A program made the translations under genes and the position numbers. 64,000 bases of DNA from Tenebrio molitor. Its lineage: Eukaryota > Arthropoda > Insecta > Coleoptera > Tenebrionidae. Shown here in pieces: positions 33,681-47,617 of this stretch. The stretch spans positions 15,438,001-15,502,000 of the forward strand of contig NC_091046.1 of the NCBI RefSeq assembly GCF_963966145.1. Direction: 5' to 3'. The notes under the pieces are model-generated. The model did not search any database. It had not been told where the DNA came from and saw only the letters and a program-made list of their open reading frames with translations. How positions within the stretch are numbered: position 1 is the first letter of the stretch; each line of letters begins with the position of its first letter.

Positions 33681-35871
33681 GCATTTTATTTGACTACACC
33701 AAATCAAACCGCTAAGAGAAGGGACCCTCCCTATTCTTCTATTGTCAAAACGAAATACTTGTTGCTTAAACCCAAAGATTACAGAATGAAATTTTCTTGA
33801 TTCGCTCTTAATTTAAAATTATCTCGAGCTTGTGAAAGAATAAATTTGCAATATTTGTAATGAATAATTTGGTAGATTGGTAAAACGACGTCTCTTGCAC
33901 GGCTCGTTGATGGCGAGACGCATCAGTGTTATCGTTATGATGGATTCTGGCGGCATATTTGCCCCTAACGATATGCAAAAAGGAAATTAAAGATGTTGCG
34001 ATAAGTTTACATCGTCCTGAAAGTCTGCAACTGAAGATATCATTTCTCGTCTAAGATTAATATTCAACGTTTTTTCTTTCTTTGTTGACATTAAAAGACC
34101 AACACCGTTTACTATAATCACCATTGAAGTATTCAGTACCGTATTTCGTTAAAACGAATCTCTCCGCGAAAAATACTAGTTAGAGAAATCGTTTTCTATT
34201 AAAAAAAATATTAACTACAATCAAATTATTCTGTAAATTAGTCTGTAAAATTTGAGTTCGTTTTATTGGTGGGTACTTCAAGTAGGTGTCGGAGAATGGG
34301 ACATTTGAAAATAGAGGTAGATCCTTTCATTGCCGGATACACTTACCTGCTCGCTAATTGTTAAATAAAATTGGGTAAGTCTGCCAACTGGGAGCCATTA
34401 GACTGGGATAATAAAGGTTCACTGACGTCACTAGATAAGGATTTTGTTTTCACAGTGTAGCCATAAATTTGACCAGAGTAAGTTGAATAATTTGGAGGCA
34501 ACAAACGATGGCCGGCACGTTTTCGGGAATATATCAAACTAAAATTCTTACAAATTCAAAATCCATGTTTATTTGAAGGTAAAGAGCCCCAATAAAACTG
34601 AAACTCTACGTGGAAATGTGAAAGCGTCCAAATCTAAAACATGTTTTATATTCTATACATGCTGGTCACGAACTATGACAAATATGGAAAGCCAGGGATC
34701 GAAAAGAAAAAAACGCGTCTAATGTCGCTTTCGTCGAAGACCGATGAATGATTCCTCGCATCACTGAATGTCTGAGAGCCAAGATGGGGTAACAGCCATT
34801 GCGAAATCCACCGTACCCTACGCCGATAAAATTATAATCAGTTCGATTTTATTATTTCAAGTGTGTTTGTACATTCCGACAAGGTCATTTATATAAGAGA
34901 CGTTCCTGCTCGGGAGAAATTTGTATGTTGTCTTCGTGTTTGTAAAATCCCCCGTATCACACCAATTAGTAAAGATAATCAATTACTCTGCACAAAATTA
35001 CTAGCATAATCTACGGTATAAATGAACGGGGGTGCACCGCAACTAGAAAGCGGTGAGGGAAAACCGGCGCGGCCTTCACATTCGTCTTCATTACGGGATC
35101 CATTTACCTTAAAATAATAACGACCAACACAAAGCTTCTTTATATTTTAATAAGCTGCTTTTAAATACTGTTAGATCAGCATAATAACGTAAACAGCCAT
35201 AAAATAACATTTAGAGGGTAACTTATTACCTTTCTATGTAAATAACTCAACGAAAAAGACACACGAGACGGTCCTCCTTTACGAAAACCAGAATATTCCA
35301 GAAAAAATATTTCTCCTTTTCAATTTATGTTTCTAAAATACATCAATATACCGTGACAACTCATGTTTTTGATAACGCGTTAGATTCGATTCAGTTTGGG
35401 AAATAATTATTCGATGCTTGATATATGTATTACAACGTATTGGAAGACAATGACAGTTAGAATTGTTTTCTAAAAATGAAAATCTTGTATTTAGACGTCC
35501 TGCTGCGTAGATATATTATCGTGGAAATGTATTTTTGAGTTATTTCGTATGTCGACAGCAGATAATTTAACAGATGGATTTTTTTTATCTCAAGTAATAA
35601 TATTGAAAGCTACGTGCATTTTGAAACGTATTTATTTTCAGTGATTGCTTTATGTTCTTACAAAACCATACTTTTGGTATCGTTTGTAATCTTGAATTGT
35701 AAGACATAATAGGACAAAATAACAAAAGTAGTCTCTTATTTATTGCCAAACTAACAGTTAACGCAAATAACTTCATTAAAAATGTGTACAAAAGTCCCCA
35801 ATAGTACTTAACATTACTAGCATGGTAAAAGGTTTTTTATTTCATTATTTATATTATTGATTTCAGTTCGG
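33681..35871. other. Intergenic stretch, nothing recognised
   Basis: No exon-like run, RNA gene or clear terminal repeats were found here by eye. Confidence 0.5.
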
Positions 35872-37008
35872 TATAGTCCATTCATTTTAAATCTTGGGTA
35901 AAGTTGTAAACTCAAAACGCCGTAAATTACGAAAGCGGCAAGTTTTCATTGTGTGGGTACTGTAAAGTAGTAATCCCTCTGTTCACATAAAATTGGTACC
36001 ACGTCGTACTTTCACCATCTTATCGACGAGCAAAAGAAAGAGACCTTAAAGTATCCGCAAATAAAAAAAAATTAAAACACATTTTGCGATCAGTGACCAA
36101 AAAAATGTTAAGAGATTGTTGATTTTGTATTGGGAAATTTTGTATTTGAGAAATAAGATTACTGAATAAAGAAATAAGAGTAATTAATAAAGTATCCATT
36201 ACATGTATACTTTAAAGTAAATTAATAAATAAAATAATAAAATACTTACATAAATAAATAGAAAATTAATCGTCATCTGAATCAAATTCATTAGATGATT
36301 CACCAGTATTGGCAACAAATATTACATATTGAGTAAAATTAACGCACTGAATTCACTTTACACAACACAAGTTATTTCTTGAACGGTACAACTAAGACTG
36401 TAATTGTTTAGTGGCTTAGGGCCGGCCGGTCCTGTATTTTTAAAATTCGGGAAAACCCCATTATTATGTACTTTCTGTCTACGCTTGGGATGTCTTATTA
36501 TTACCTGCACCAGTCGTATAGATAAGGTAAGCAGAACATATTTATAGTACCTAAAAACAGATGTTTTACCGACGAATGCAAATGTATGTTAAATACTGAG
36601 CCACCCAGAACACTCGATATTTGTCTCAAGAAAATCCGCGGATACATTTAACTACAAGAACGCAATGCCCTCAGAAATTTAATGTTTGGGATGGTATTTT
36701 TAATAATCAAATTATTGGGCGATTTTAGTAGTAAATTTAAACACAAACATATTTCGACATTTTGATAAATGTGAATAAAAATGTTTCTAATAACTTGACC
36801 ATTTGACAAATGTTAAATTTAATCAATTTCTTAATGAAGTAGGTACCTGAAATCACGCAAAAACTATTTTTCATGTTAAATTCCTATGGTCAGGTTTGGT
36901 AGTTGACACTCGGTATTGAACACAGTTTTAGATTCACTGAGTTTCGAACAAGTGTCAAAGCAGGCAAGTTTTATTACTAAACCCAAGATTTAAAATGAAT
37001 GGACTATA
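35872..37008 (-). mobile_element. TIR element with TATAGTCCATTCATTTT termini, about 1.1 kb
   Basis: TATAGTCCATTCATTTTAAA is repeated in reverse at the right end, pairing over about 28 bp. On the minus strand near 36266-36345 a short coding-like stretch ends GESSNEFDSDDD and a stop, an acidic C-terminus. Elements at 52 kb and 54 kb also end small frames with acidic tails. The superfamily is not recognised. Confidence 0.7.
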
Positions 37009-37621
37009 ACAGGAATTTACAATACCGGATGTCATGGAAGTCCACGTAATAAATTTAACCACCAATAGGACTCGTTAAAATAAACATTTTATATATTTAT
37101 CAATTTTTCCGCAAATTCTTTAAAACAAAGTTAAAATTAAATATAAGTGGAACCCCAAAATTCATACCCACTCATCCATTGACAACGAAGCACGAAAAAA
37201 AAATGACTCGATTATTATACCAGTACTCGAATGAGAAACAGCGAAAACTGTTAGTATGTACTAGAACAAAAAAAAAAACTGTACAGTTTTTGTCCCACAA
37301 AAACAAATTAGCCAAATTAGGGGTTAGAAAAATGTAAAAAAATCGATTAAAGAAAGATCAATCTGTAAAAAATGTTTTTCTTCAAACGTCCGTAAATTAT
37401 GACATTATCCTGCTGCATTGATAATGCTAAAGTGTCACTTCATTGTCATGGCATCTAACGAGCTGACGAGCGGCAGATAAAGTTATTATCGCCGCTGAGG
37501 GCGTCCGTGAAGTTATTATCTCTGCTGATGAGCGGCAGTAAAGTAAACTAGCTAAATCATTTGAAATTCCTACCTGGTTTCTTAACATGTCTTAAATAAT
37601 TTGTTATGAATGTTTGAAGAA

Positions 37622-37738
37622 AAAATAGTACATATATGTTATTCGGAGCAAAAATGGTATTATGTGCTTTGGCTGGTTTGTCTACCAGCCGCCGCACATA
37701 AAACTTCATTTTTGCTCCTCATAACATAATATACTATT
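37622..37738. repeat. Hairpin with GC-rich core
   Basis: AATAGTACATATATGTTAT and GGAGCAAAAATG pair with CATTTTTGCTCC and the AT-rich right arm. The core GGCTGGTTTGTCTACCAGCC is itself a small palindrome. Confidence 0.75.
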
Positions 37739-38002
37739 ATTTTAAAGAGTTCTATTGGTGATCAAATTTATTACATGGACTTCCATAACACCCTGCATAA
37801 GTATGTATTGTAAATGACATGAGTTTGTGATAGATATAAATATCGTGCAACGTGTTATGTACTATCAATTGTTATCGTAAAAAATAATTAATAAATCAGA
37901 ACAAATAATAATACGCAAACAACAATAGTAGATATTTTTTTATCTTTGCCACGCTTTTGTCACCACTGCTAAAATAGAGGCAATACAGGTCAAAACAGTA
38001 TA

Positions 38003-39658
38003 CAGTGTGGAAACTTTAACTGGAATAAAATTCATAACTTCGACATAGGCAGTTTTTGTAAAAAATCCCGAAACAGGTCGATTTTTGTTTTTCCTAGCCC
38101 ATATTCTGGCGCATATCGTTTTTGCATATCTGCTTTCGGAAGTTCGCAACCACCCCTAACTTTTTTTCTTCAAATGGAAGGGTATGCCAAGTGATACCTC
38201 GTTTGAAAGCCTACTTCGCAAGGAATACAACGCACTATTTATTTCCTGAATATTTTCAAAGCCCACGTGATAAAAAAATAAATCCAATTTTATAAATTGA
38301 ATTCTATTTAATGCAACAAATGCTCAAAATGGGCACCGTTTCTTTCTTGGCAAATTACAAATCGGTAGTAACATCAAGGCGGTCTCAAGTTACAGGCCAG
38401 AACACTGGCTGCGTTGCTACATTCCTTGGTAGGCCATTCCATGACCTATGATGTTCGCAAAATTTTGAAACTAATTCGACATTTGAAATACATTTTGACA
38501 AGAATACATTTGACATTGTTGTCAGACTGTGGTAGGCCATTCCATAGCACACTGTCTCTGGTCAATGTCATGGCCTGGTAAATGAAGATCGCCTAGGTAA
38601 TATGCATCCCTTGCGTTTTGTAACATTTCCGGTGTGATTTGCCTACTTTCATCTCTAATACGTTGCCTAAGATCTTCAATACTGTTCGGTTTTAGGCATG
38701 AAATTAGGCAAATCACACCAGAAATGTTATAAAACGTAAGTGCTTGTTCACATAAGCTTGACATATTAAGGCATAAGAAATTCATGATACATGCAGTGTA
38801 TATAACGGGCCTTCAAATAAATTTATATTTAGAGCAACCTATGGAAATTCAATTGTTTGCAACATTTTTCCAGCGTAAAAAATGACACAAGAAACGTCTG
38901 ACATTTTAACGAAATAAAATTAGGTTAGAAAATATTTTTAATTTTTGTAGTGCATTCTCCCTATTCCCCCTCCAAGGAATATGACAATATGAAATTGGGA
39001 AAAAGCTTACTATGTAACCTGTGTAACTCCGGACAATAATTGGTTACCTACAAAAATTACTTTACACTGTTAACAGAATTAGAATGTCGCCTACGCCTAC
39101 TCTAAATATATATTTATTTGAAGGCCCGATACTATTAATTTTTACGTAACTTATGAGAAGTGACCTCAGTAAACATTATTGTTGTGTACAAAAAGGCATG
39201 GAGAATCATATTCGAGTTATATGGACACATAAATGATTTTCCAATTGCCCAAATATACAAATTATTCTTAGGTATCTCTTATGTATTTCTTATGTCTTAT
39301 GTCCATTGTGAATAAGCACTTAGGGATGCATGTTACTATCGATCTGCAATTGGCTAAGAAACAAACTGTGCCGATTTTGAACATTTAGCACGTACCTAGG
39401 CTTTGAAAATATTCAGGAAACAAATAGTGCGTTGTAATCTTTGCGAAGTGGGGTTTCAAACGAAGTATCACTTGGCACACCCTTCCATTTGGAAAAAAAA
39501 GTTAGGGGTTGTTACGAGCTTCCGGGAGCAAATTTGCAAAAACCAAATGCGCCAAAATGCGGGCAAGGAAAAACAAAAATCGACCTGTTTCGGGATTTTG
39601 TACAAATATCACCTATATCCAAGTTATGAATTTTATTCCAGTTAAAGTTTCCACACTG
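38003..39658 (-). mobile_element. Mariner-like transposon with about 260 bp terminal inverted repeats
   Basis: The first and last roughly 260 bp are near-complementary, beginning CAGTGTGGAAACTTTAACTG. TA lies on the left; the right flank is CA, probably a mutated TA. The minus strand carries a transposase C-terminal remnant: SIEDLRQRIRDESRQITPEM then LQNARDA, at about 38570-38690. The catalytic core has been lost. Such long terminal repeats are unusual for mariner, where 30 bp is more common. Confidence 0.85.
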
Positions 39659-39779
39659 CATTTTCGGATATCGATACTGCAGCAAATACGGACCAACAAA
39701 ATGAGGACAAAGGTACGAACATTTAAGCTTGCATTACACACTAGTGTAGTAAAGTATGTATATTATTACGACATTCAAA

Positions 39780-42700
39780 TATAAGTCATAAAGTTTGATA
39801 TTATGTATTAATAGAAAATAAATTACATTGAAGGCTTTACCGGACTGTTTCTTGTAACCACATATTCATTCCTATGGTAACTATAATTAATTTCATTAAT
39901 TAGAACAAATGACAGCGACGAAATATGAAATAAAACATACGTCATGGGCCCGAAAAATGGTTATTCGCAGTACTGGTGTCAAAATACCGGACTTGTACTG
40001 CTAAAACTCATTTACCGTAAATAACTCTTAGATATATTAGTTTACTCTTCTTTTTAATATTTTAATATTTTTATTTGTTCCGCACTTGTAAACATCGGTT
40101 TATCAAGTCACTGTATTCACTTTGAAAATGTCTGTTAACTGGCTAGCCAGTAAAATTTTACACCCGTGCTCATATGAGTGACGCGCGTTTCCAAAGCAAT
40201 ACGTGGAAATAAAGCTCATACGATTTTTTTTTCAAATACCGGAATTTTTAATGTTTACTTTATAGTTTGTATGACTATTTACAAGTGAGAAACAAATAAA
40301 ATATTTAACAATACACGCAAAGTAACGGATTTTACTGGCTCCAGTAGGTGACAGGCTCGTCTACGACTCGCCAGTAAAATATGTTTTTAAACGGTTTAGA
40401 GATGTTTTTACGTGGTAGATAATTATAATAAGAAAGAAGAAATTTAACTTCGCATAATCATCATTTAGAACGTACGAGACTTTCAAAATGGTTTTGTGTA
40501 ATAAAAACATTTTCTTTGAGCAAAATTATTTTGTGGAAATGTACACACTAATCAACAAGTAAAGAAAAGCATGCACTCTACCTTTGCCTCTGTTGTTGTG
40601 TGGCTTCCTCGGTGTCGATACGATCCGGCTCGAAGGACCAATGTTTGGGGCCTAATGGGGGCTCCAGGGGTTGTTCGGTCTAATGGAGGCTTTACGGTTT
40701 TAGATTGTAGGTGCGCGTGAACTGACACACGGTATTGTGGGAACCTCTAATAGAATAATGAAAGCTATTTTCATCTTCAGAACATTCTCCTAACACCATG
40801 TATAGCGTAAACAAAAGAAAAATGTTTTTTTTTTATTTTTGACTCCGCCACTGTCATATAGGTACGTAAGCTGGATTCAACTGATCTAGAAATCCCACAT
40901 TCGTCTTCTGCGCAAACCACTTTCAACGCCTACTAGGATCCCACATTCACACTCTGTATATTCAGTAGGTATATCAAATTTTAACCATTTTGTTAGTTTA
41001 CAAGTTTGACCAAAGATTGCATTTATTTTGTAATAAAGAGCACATGAATAATTTATAACTAAAATTATGTGTGTAGTTTATTCAAGAGATTTTACAAGAG
41101 ATTGTTTAAGTTATTAATAAAAGAAATAAAAAATATGGGAATTTCCAATTCCGTGAAGTGAATTCTCCATAAAATTTTCGTTGATGTTGATACCGTCGGC
41201 ATGGGGTGAATTCAATCAATTTTATTATATTGTCAAGCCTGGTTTTCACCTACTCTTCAAGCAAATGATACTAAGTTCAGCTTTTAGGTTAGATTAGATT
41301 TCTTCAAGTGAATGTCGAACGACTATTGATGTTCCAGAAGTGTCCAGAAGAGTTGAGAGCTGAGAAAACTTGGACGTTTCAGATTTAAAAAATAACTTCA
41401 AAAGATTTGATGACTCATTGTTTTGTTGGATGATCCGATTCCGCGGCATATTTCATTGCAAAAGAACGATCCAAATTGTTGTGCTGAAAATGTTCCCCAC
41501 ATGAGAAATTCACCTTCACAATACTTTATCGTTGGTTTTTTAAAGCTATTGTTGGGTGTTTGGTCAAGTGACCCAAGTATTTGGCACTGCTTAGAGGTAT
41601 TTTCTACTATCTCTGCTAAAGAATCACAGTAAATCAGTTATTTTTGACACCGACGTGCAAGCCAAACTTACTTTCTGGTTTTCCCAATATCAAATTTTGT
41701 GAGAGAGCAATCATTAAGCGCAAAAGAGGGAGAATATTGATCATTCAAGTGACACCACAGTCGAATACGACACTCAATACACAATGCTGTTTCCTTCGGG
41801 TCGGTCACAGATTTTGTATGAATGATCAGATGTTCCTCTAAAGACGTTTTCCACTTTTTTATGCTTAAAATCCTTACCTTCGTAATACCCCTTCACGATG
41901 TTTGCAATGGTTGGTCTTGCCATAACTGAGTGTGTACGAAATTTTTCTGGCTGAAAAATCGGAAGTTAACGATTTAATTAAAAATATTGTTCTAATGATG
42001 TTCATTTGGATGGTCAACCATTTTGAAGCGGAATAAACAACATACAATGAGAATAATAACACAACACTGTTATGTTAAAAAATAAAATAAAAATAAGTGA
42101 AATAAGAAAATAGTGACAGACAAGCTGTCCACACTTTTTAACTTGTTCAAATACATAATCTTATTATTTAAAAAATTATTTCATTTTAATGGTTGTATCG
42201 ATTTCATACATATATCATAACGTTGAGCAAATAAAGTCATGAACACAGAACTTTGAGTGTTCGGTATTTTGTTCGCCACTCTATACGATTTTCGTTAGTT
42301 TTATTGAAAACTGGATTTTTTTTGTATATTGGGAGAAGAAAACAGTCTGATCTCTATTGTGGTGGACACATTAAATCACATCGCTTCGTGAAGAAACTTG
42401 ATAGAATAGAAGTGAAATGCCGAATTTTCACCTATCTTTTTCTTTTTGGTTAACTCAAAAATACCATATGGTATCATATAGGAGGTGGGCCAACCTGAGA
42501 TAATTAGTTATAGTTGAGCGTTCAATAAAACACACTAGCACAGGCTTTCTAAAATCAAGAGTCTTATTCGTTTATTAAGGCAGTCAAACTTCCACATTTT
42601 TATTAAGAAAAGAGCAGATAACAATTAACAAATTACATAATAAGGTGTTTCTCTCTATCGTGCCCCACTACTGAGATAATATGGGATACCTCGTAGGAAA

Positions 42701-43590
42701 ATATGATATATCTACACCTTTCATTTGTCTGGAGATGGAGACCATAAGCGTGGTGGGTTTATATTTTCTTTTCACTGTCCTCAGAAGATGTACATATTAT
42801 ATGTTTAGTTGTTTATGTTTTTCAGTTTCATTTTTTTTTATTTGGTCTCTTGTTTTTTTTTTAATCTTTTTTTTTAATCTTTTCTAAACAATGGTTTTTG
42901 GTTGCTTTAAGATAGGTGGAAGAATCAATTGTTTTAGATTAATTAATGCAAAAGTTTGTTCTTCTATTGTCAACAGCTAGGCTAATTAATGATAACTTCA
43001 TCTTACCCCTGCTGGATTTTCCAAATTCAAGTAGAAATATCTACAAAATATGCGTTCACAAATTAAAGAAAATATTCTCACCGTAATGTCTTCTGAATTG
43101 TGTATTACAAACATTCACCTCAGTATTTTGAGAACCATGTTACGCATAACGTACAGAGCGAAAGTAAAAACTAATTCCCGTAAAATACTGTTTTTGGTTC
43201 TAAGGCGACAAAACGTCCTCTTGTTTTGATAGCACTTCCGCGAGTTAACATGGCGGGGGCGACAAATCTAACGTGGTAAATAGTAAACTCCGATTACTAC
43301 GTTTGAGTCACATAATATGTATAACAGGTACCTAGTCTTATCTCTGCTGCCTCTTCCCCTACATACGTACCTTCTAAACTAAAATTTAAAAAAGTTGGGT
43401 TTTCTATGCAGAAAATACACCAGGAACTAAGAACCAGCATCTTAACTTAGTTTGAGACACATGATTAAGTTTTAATATATGTACTCGTATTATGCGCTTC
43501 TCTTACTCACTTGCCTGTAACAACAAAAACATAAAAATATTGACACTTATGGATATTTTTTAAATTCTGGACAATTTCGACTTGGTGACA
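39780..43590. other. Intergenic stretch, no gene recognised
   Basis: Only weak signals: loose inverted repeats around 40150 and 40370 sharing GCCAGTAAAAT, and a repeat-like GC-rich patch near 40620-40700. Short open frames here resemble no family I know. Confidence 0.45.
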
Positions 43591-43714
43591 ACATAAGTAA
43601 ATAATGTATATATTTGAGGACAATGTACAATAATTATTTTTTGCATATCGTAATGAAAGTAGCACTTTTTTACACGCAAAATCGTAGTGAAAGTAGGACT
43701 TTTTTTACACGAAA

Positions 43715-44120
43715 AATCGTAGTGAAAGTAGTACATTTTTGCATCATTTTATTCTATCTCCTTGGAGATGATTGTCAAAGCATACCTATTTTTTTTTTAT
43801 TTTTCATAAATCCTTTTAGACAAAATTTCTTAAAATATGTACAACACGTTATGAAAGTCTCTTTTTTTCAGTTATTTTCAATCTGCAAATTCGTGAAAGT
43901 CATACTTTTTTTAATTTCAATCAAGCAAATAAGTGAAAAAAATAAACTTTCATAACGTGTTGTACACACTATTTTTTTGCATATCGATGTAAGTTCAGAA
44001 ATTTGATCTAAAAGGATTTATGAAAAATTACAAAAAAAAATAGGTATGCTTTGATAATCATCTCCAAGGAGACGAAATAAAATGATGCAAAAAAGTATCT
44101 ACTACTTTCACTTCAAAGAT
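43715..44120. repeat. Large foldback with about 170 bp arms
   Basis: The left arm (about 43715-43875) includes GCATCATTTTATTCTATCTC, CTTGGAGATGATTGTCAAAG and GTACAACACGTTATGAAAGT; each occurs in reverse in the right arm (about 43920-44120). The spacer is under 60 bp. Just upstream, a unit of about 37 bp containing ATCGTAGTGAAAGTAG is repeated three times from about 43648. Confidence 0.85.
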
Positions 44121-46025
44121 ATTTTTGCTTAGGGAAGTTAAAACGTCAACAGATTTAAAAACTTGTGATTATATTTGTGTATTTAAAATAAAATTATCTG
44201 TCTATAATAAAATATGAATTTTGAAATTTGTCATTAGAACAAAAATTGGGGAAGAAATGTCATTAGGCCGAGGTGTGAGTCTGGTGTGGACCGAGGCTTC
44301 TGTATAACTCTTTAATTGCCGCCGAGAGAGGAAATAAATCAATTACGTGCAAGGACTGATAACCCAATTACGGAAATAGTGGTTTCACAAAGACAGAGAG
44401 AGTGTGGCCTGGCCGGGTTTGCCGTCAGACAAATGTACGAAATCAGTTAAGGGAGCAAAACCCAGAGAGAAACTCATTAAGAAAATTTCACGATATTTTA
44501 AACCACTGTAGTTGAAACGTGAGTTATTAATTTTAATTTACTTTAAATTTCGACCGTATTTCCCTTTCATGAAAAATTAATCAATTAAATCAAGTGAAAG
44601 AAAAAAAAATAATTGTGAAAGATTACCTAACTTACATTTACATATAAATGCTATTAAGTGCGATTAAGTACGATTATTTAAAAACAATGAAGTGAAAAGA
44701 AAAAACTCGGCTTGGGAGATTTGAGAAATGTTAAATAATTTCATCTCGAGAGTTCGTTCGCCTTGTCAGCAACGTCAAAAGTAAAATAAATGCGAAGCAA
44801 TTTCTTAACTTGTTCTGCGAAACTGTGATAAGGCCTATCAAATTTGTTCCCTTGAACATGAAAATTACCATTATATATAACCAATAAATAATGCATAATT
44901 TAGTACAAAGATCAAGCGAGATATTATTTTTCCATTATGTAGTTATTTATCGAGACTGGGGGAGTGACATCGGCAGTCCTGTCACGTGCGTTCAGCTAAT
45001 GTCTGCACCAGCAAGGGATAAGATAACTTGCAATATATTATCATCCACGTTCTCTCTGTTTATATAATATGTGAACGTGTCACCACGATCTAACGAAAAT
45101 AAGCTTCGAACGTCAATAATAATAAAAATAATTTTTTACTTTCCATTGTACCTATAAATGTTATAAAAATTAAATTATATAAATGCAAGAACATTTTTAC
45201 TAGAAATTTAAATTTTATTTTAAACATTGATTCGATGATAACTTCAAAAGTTCGAGATTAATTTTAAATTATCGTTTCTTTATTAGCCATGGAACACCAG
45301 AGAATGAATACCTACAGGTATTCTTAAGGTTTGGAGCAAATTCTGGTTGTTAACAATGTTTTGAAACAATTACGAAGTGTTTGTTTCTAAAATGTAAAAT
45401 TTTAGTACAAATTAAACTGATGTTGACTGAAATTGCTTCAGAAAATAATATTTTCACTTTTCCAAAAATCTTAGTAGGTATTCATAAAATATTTGAAAAT
45501 CAAATCAACAAGCGTAAGTGACTTAAACTACATTTAGCATCTCAGAAAACGCCCCTAGAATAATAAGCTACAAATAACACTTCATCTTGGGTTGAATGAA
45601 AATTCCACAATTAATTTATTTTAGCAACGTGTATTATTTTTTCCTCAAAAATTTCTTAACTTTCAGCTGGAAAATATTTTTTCTACTTCTCTCGTGTCTC
45701 ATCTATAATCTTAGGTAATTTTCTCTTAATACTCTTGTATATTCCTCAATTAACCCTTCCACGCAAACAAGAAGGGAAATAGTGATTGATTGTGGAATAG
45801 TTAACGAAAAGGCATGGAAATAAAGGAATTTAATATAGCATAGAATTTCTTCTCCTAATAGAACTGAGTTTAAAGAGAAAATACAAATAACTAAAACAAA
45901 GTACCAAACATAAAATAAACATTGAAAAATACCTACCCTCTTTTTTAGCCTACTTGGCTAATATGTCAATCAAATGAGGGATTAAGTAAAATAATGAAAA
46001 CATATAACATTGCCTAAAAAAGATT
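44121..46025. other. Intergenic stretch, nothing recognised
   Basis: AT-rich DNA without exon-like frames or clear terminal repeats. Confidence 0.45.
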
Positions 46026-46033
46026 ATAATAAC

Positions 46034-46226
46034 CAGTGTCCGGACGAAATAGTACCGAACAAGTCGACCAGTACAACTTTGCGTAATCCCTCGCTCGCAC
46101 ATAAACACGATTCAGCTGGTTCCCTGTTATTGAAAACGAATCAGCTGAATCGTGTTTATATGTGAGTGGGGTATTACGCAAAGTTGTACTGGTCGACTTG
46201 TGCGGTACTATTTCGTCCGGACACCG
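46034..46226. mobile_element. hAT-type palindromic MITE with perfect 8 bp target duplication
   Basis: The element starts CAGTGTCCGGACGAAATAGT and its right end gives the same sequence in reverse with one change. The two arms of about 80 bp pair almost completely, around a core with GATTCAGCTG. ATAATAAC occurs on both sides (46026-46033 and 46227-46234), an exact 8 bp duplication. CAG termini and 8 bp duplications are hAT features. Confidence 0.92.
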
Positions 46227-46785
46227 ATAATAACACATAAGAAATGTTATGGGATATACATACAGTGTGAACATAAAGTTTGGAACAAAATGCATAGTAT
46301 CGTTATGAGATGTTTTTTGGTAAATCGCTCAGACAGGTCAATTTTATTTTGGAAAATGCCATCCTGTGACGTACAACTTGTTTAAATGACGTCATTGGTT
46401 TTTGCTCAATGACGTCTTCACCAATTTTTTTAAATGGCAACCCCCACTTTTTTCATCTCTTTCTGATAGACTTTCCTATAGTAGGCCCAGAACTATAGTG
46501 ATTTTATGGACTTAGGCCGATAATTTCTTTTACAATTTTGGGGTCACTTTTATTACCAACTTGAAAAGAGTTATAAATCTTCTATGACAGATGTTTTTGA
46601 GCCGTCTGAAAATGGGCCATCGGAGACAAGGGTAGGTAGAGCCCAGTCGCGCGACGGGTGCCAGAAGCTTATTGCCCTACCATAACTGACCATCTCAAGT
46701 TAATGTACTCCATCCCTCATAAAATCACTATATTTCTGGGTCTACTATACTACCCAACCGATGAATGAAAAAAATTGGTATCTTA

Positions 46786-47617
46786 CTGCTCGTCAAATCT
46801 TAGATGGCCGCTAAGGATGCGCAGAAGAGGGAGTGCGATGCAAGATGTGGAACCGAGATGCCACAAGGTGAAGCGGTAAAGTGGGGTATAATTCTGAAAA
46901 GTACACTCAGATACAGAAATCGACTTGTTCTAACTCCGCGTTGTCGACAAGATTTTAATCCTGTACCTGTAATCTGTACTGACGTATTGCGAGTCTTCAA
47001 CGCATTTGTGATCTGCAATTTTGATTACCTAAATAATAATAAATAGGTACCTTTCCCACTAAATTTCCGACGGCGTTGTAATTTTTACATTTCCCCTTTT
47101 TAGAAAATGACACCCATAAAGTTGCTCTTATTGTTAACACATACATTTTGATAATTACGTCTCCTTAAATTTCAAAATCATAAAGCACTGTAAATTTTAT
47201 TGAAGTACCTGTCCTTGCTATTTTGTCGGTGGACGAGTCGATTGGACCGTCCGCTTAAATTACAATTACAAACAGATGTTCGTTATTCGCAGCGCTTCGG
47301 CCACTTTTACATAATGCCGTAAAAAATTTCCCAGAATTCGAATACGGTAAGATGAGGCACAAAGAATTATTCATTATTTCAATAAACTGTTATGTATTGC
47401 GAAATCAAAGCCATTATTCCATATAATTCATAATGTCAAATATGACACGATTGATAATCGTTTAAATTTAAAACATGTTTCACTGTGCTTTTAAAAGCCA
47501 TGGGTTGGAGTGTACCAGTGTTTCCACTGCTGCGACGCTCGAACAAGTGACGTCCCCACTCCTACCGTTACCATTGCGCATCCGAATCTCAGGGGCCATC
47601 TAATATTTGACGAGCAG
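46786..47617. mobile_element. Nested TIR element, 832 bp
   Basis: CTGCTCGTCAAATCTTAGAT at the left pairs with the right end reversed, CTGCTCGTCAAATATTAGAT. TA flanks both sides. GGATGCGCA/TGCGCATCC pairing continues inward. It lies inside the mariner at 46263-48510, so it inserted later. Confidence 0.85.

Noticed and set aside
41423..41841. Overlapping small + strand ORFs
   Set aside because: No recognisable domain and no repeat structure to support them as transposon genes.
43614..43955. 113-codon ORF
   Set aside because: It lies in the left arm of a foldback and a tandem repeat; composition is Phe-rich low complexity.
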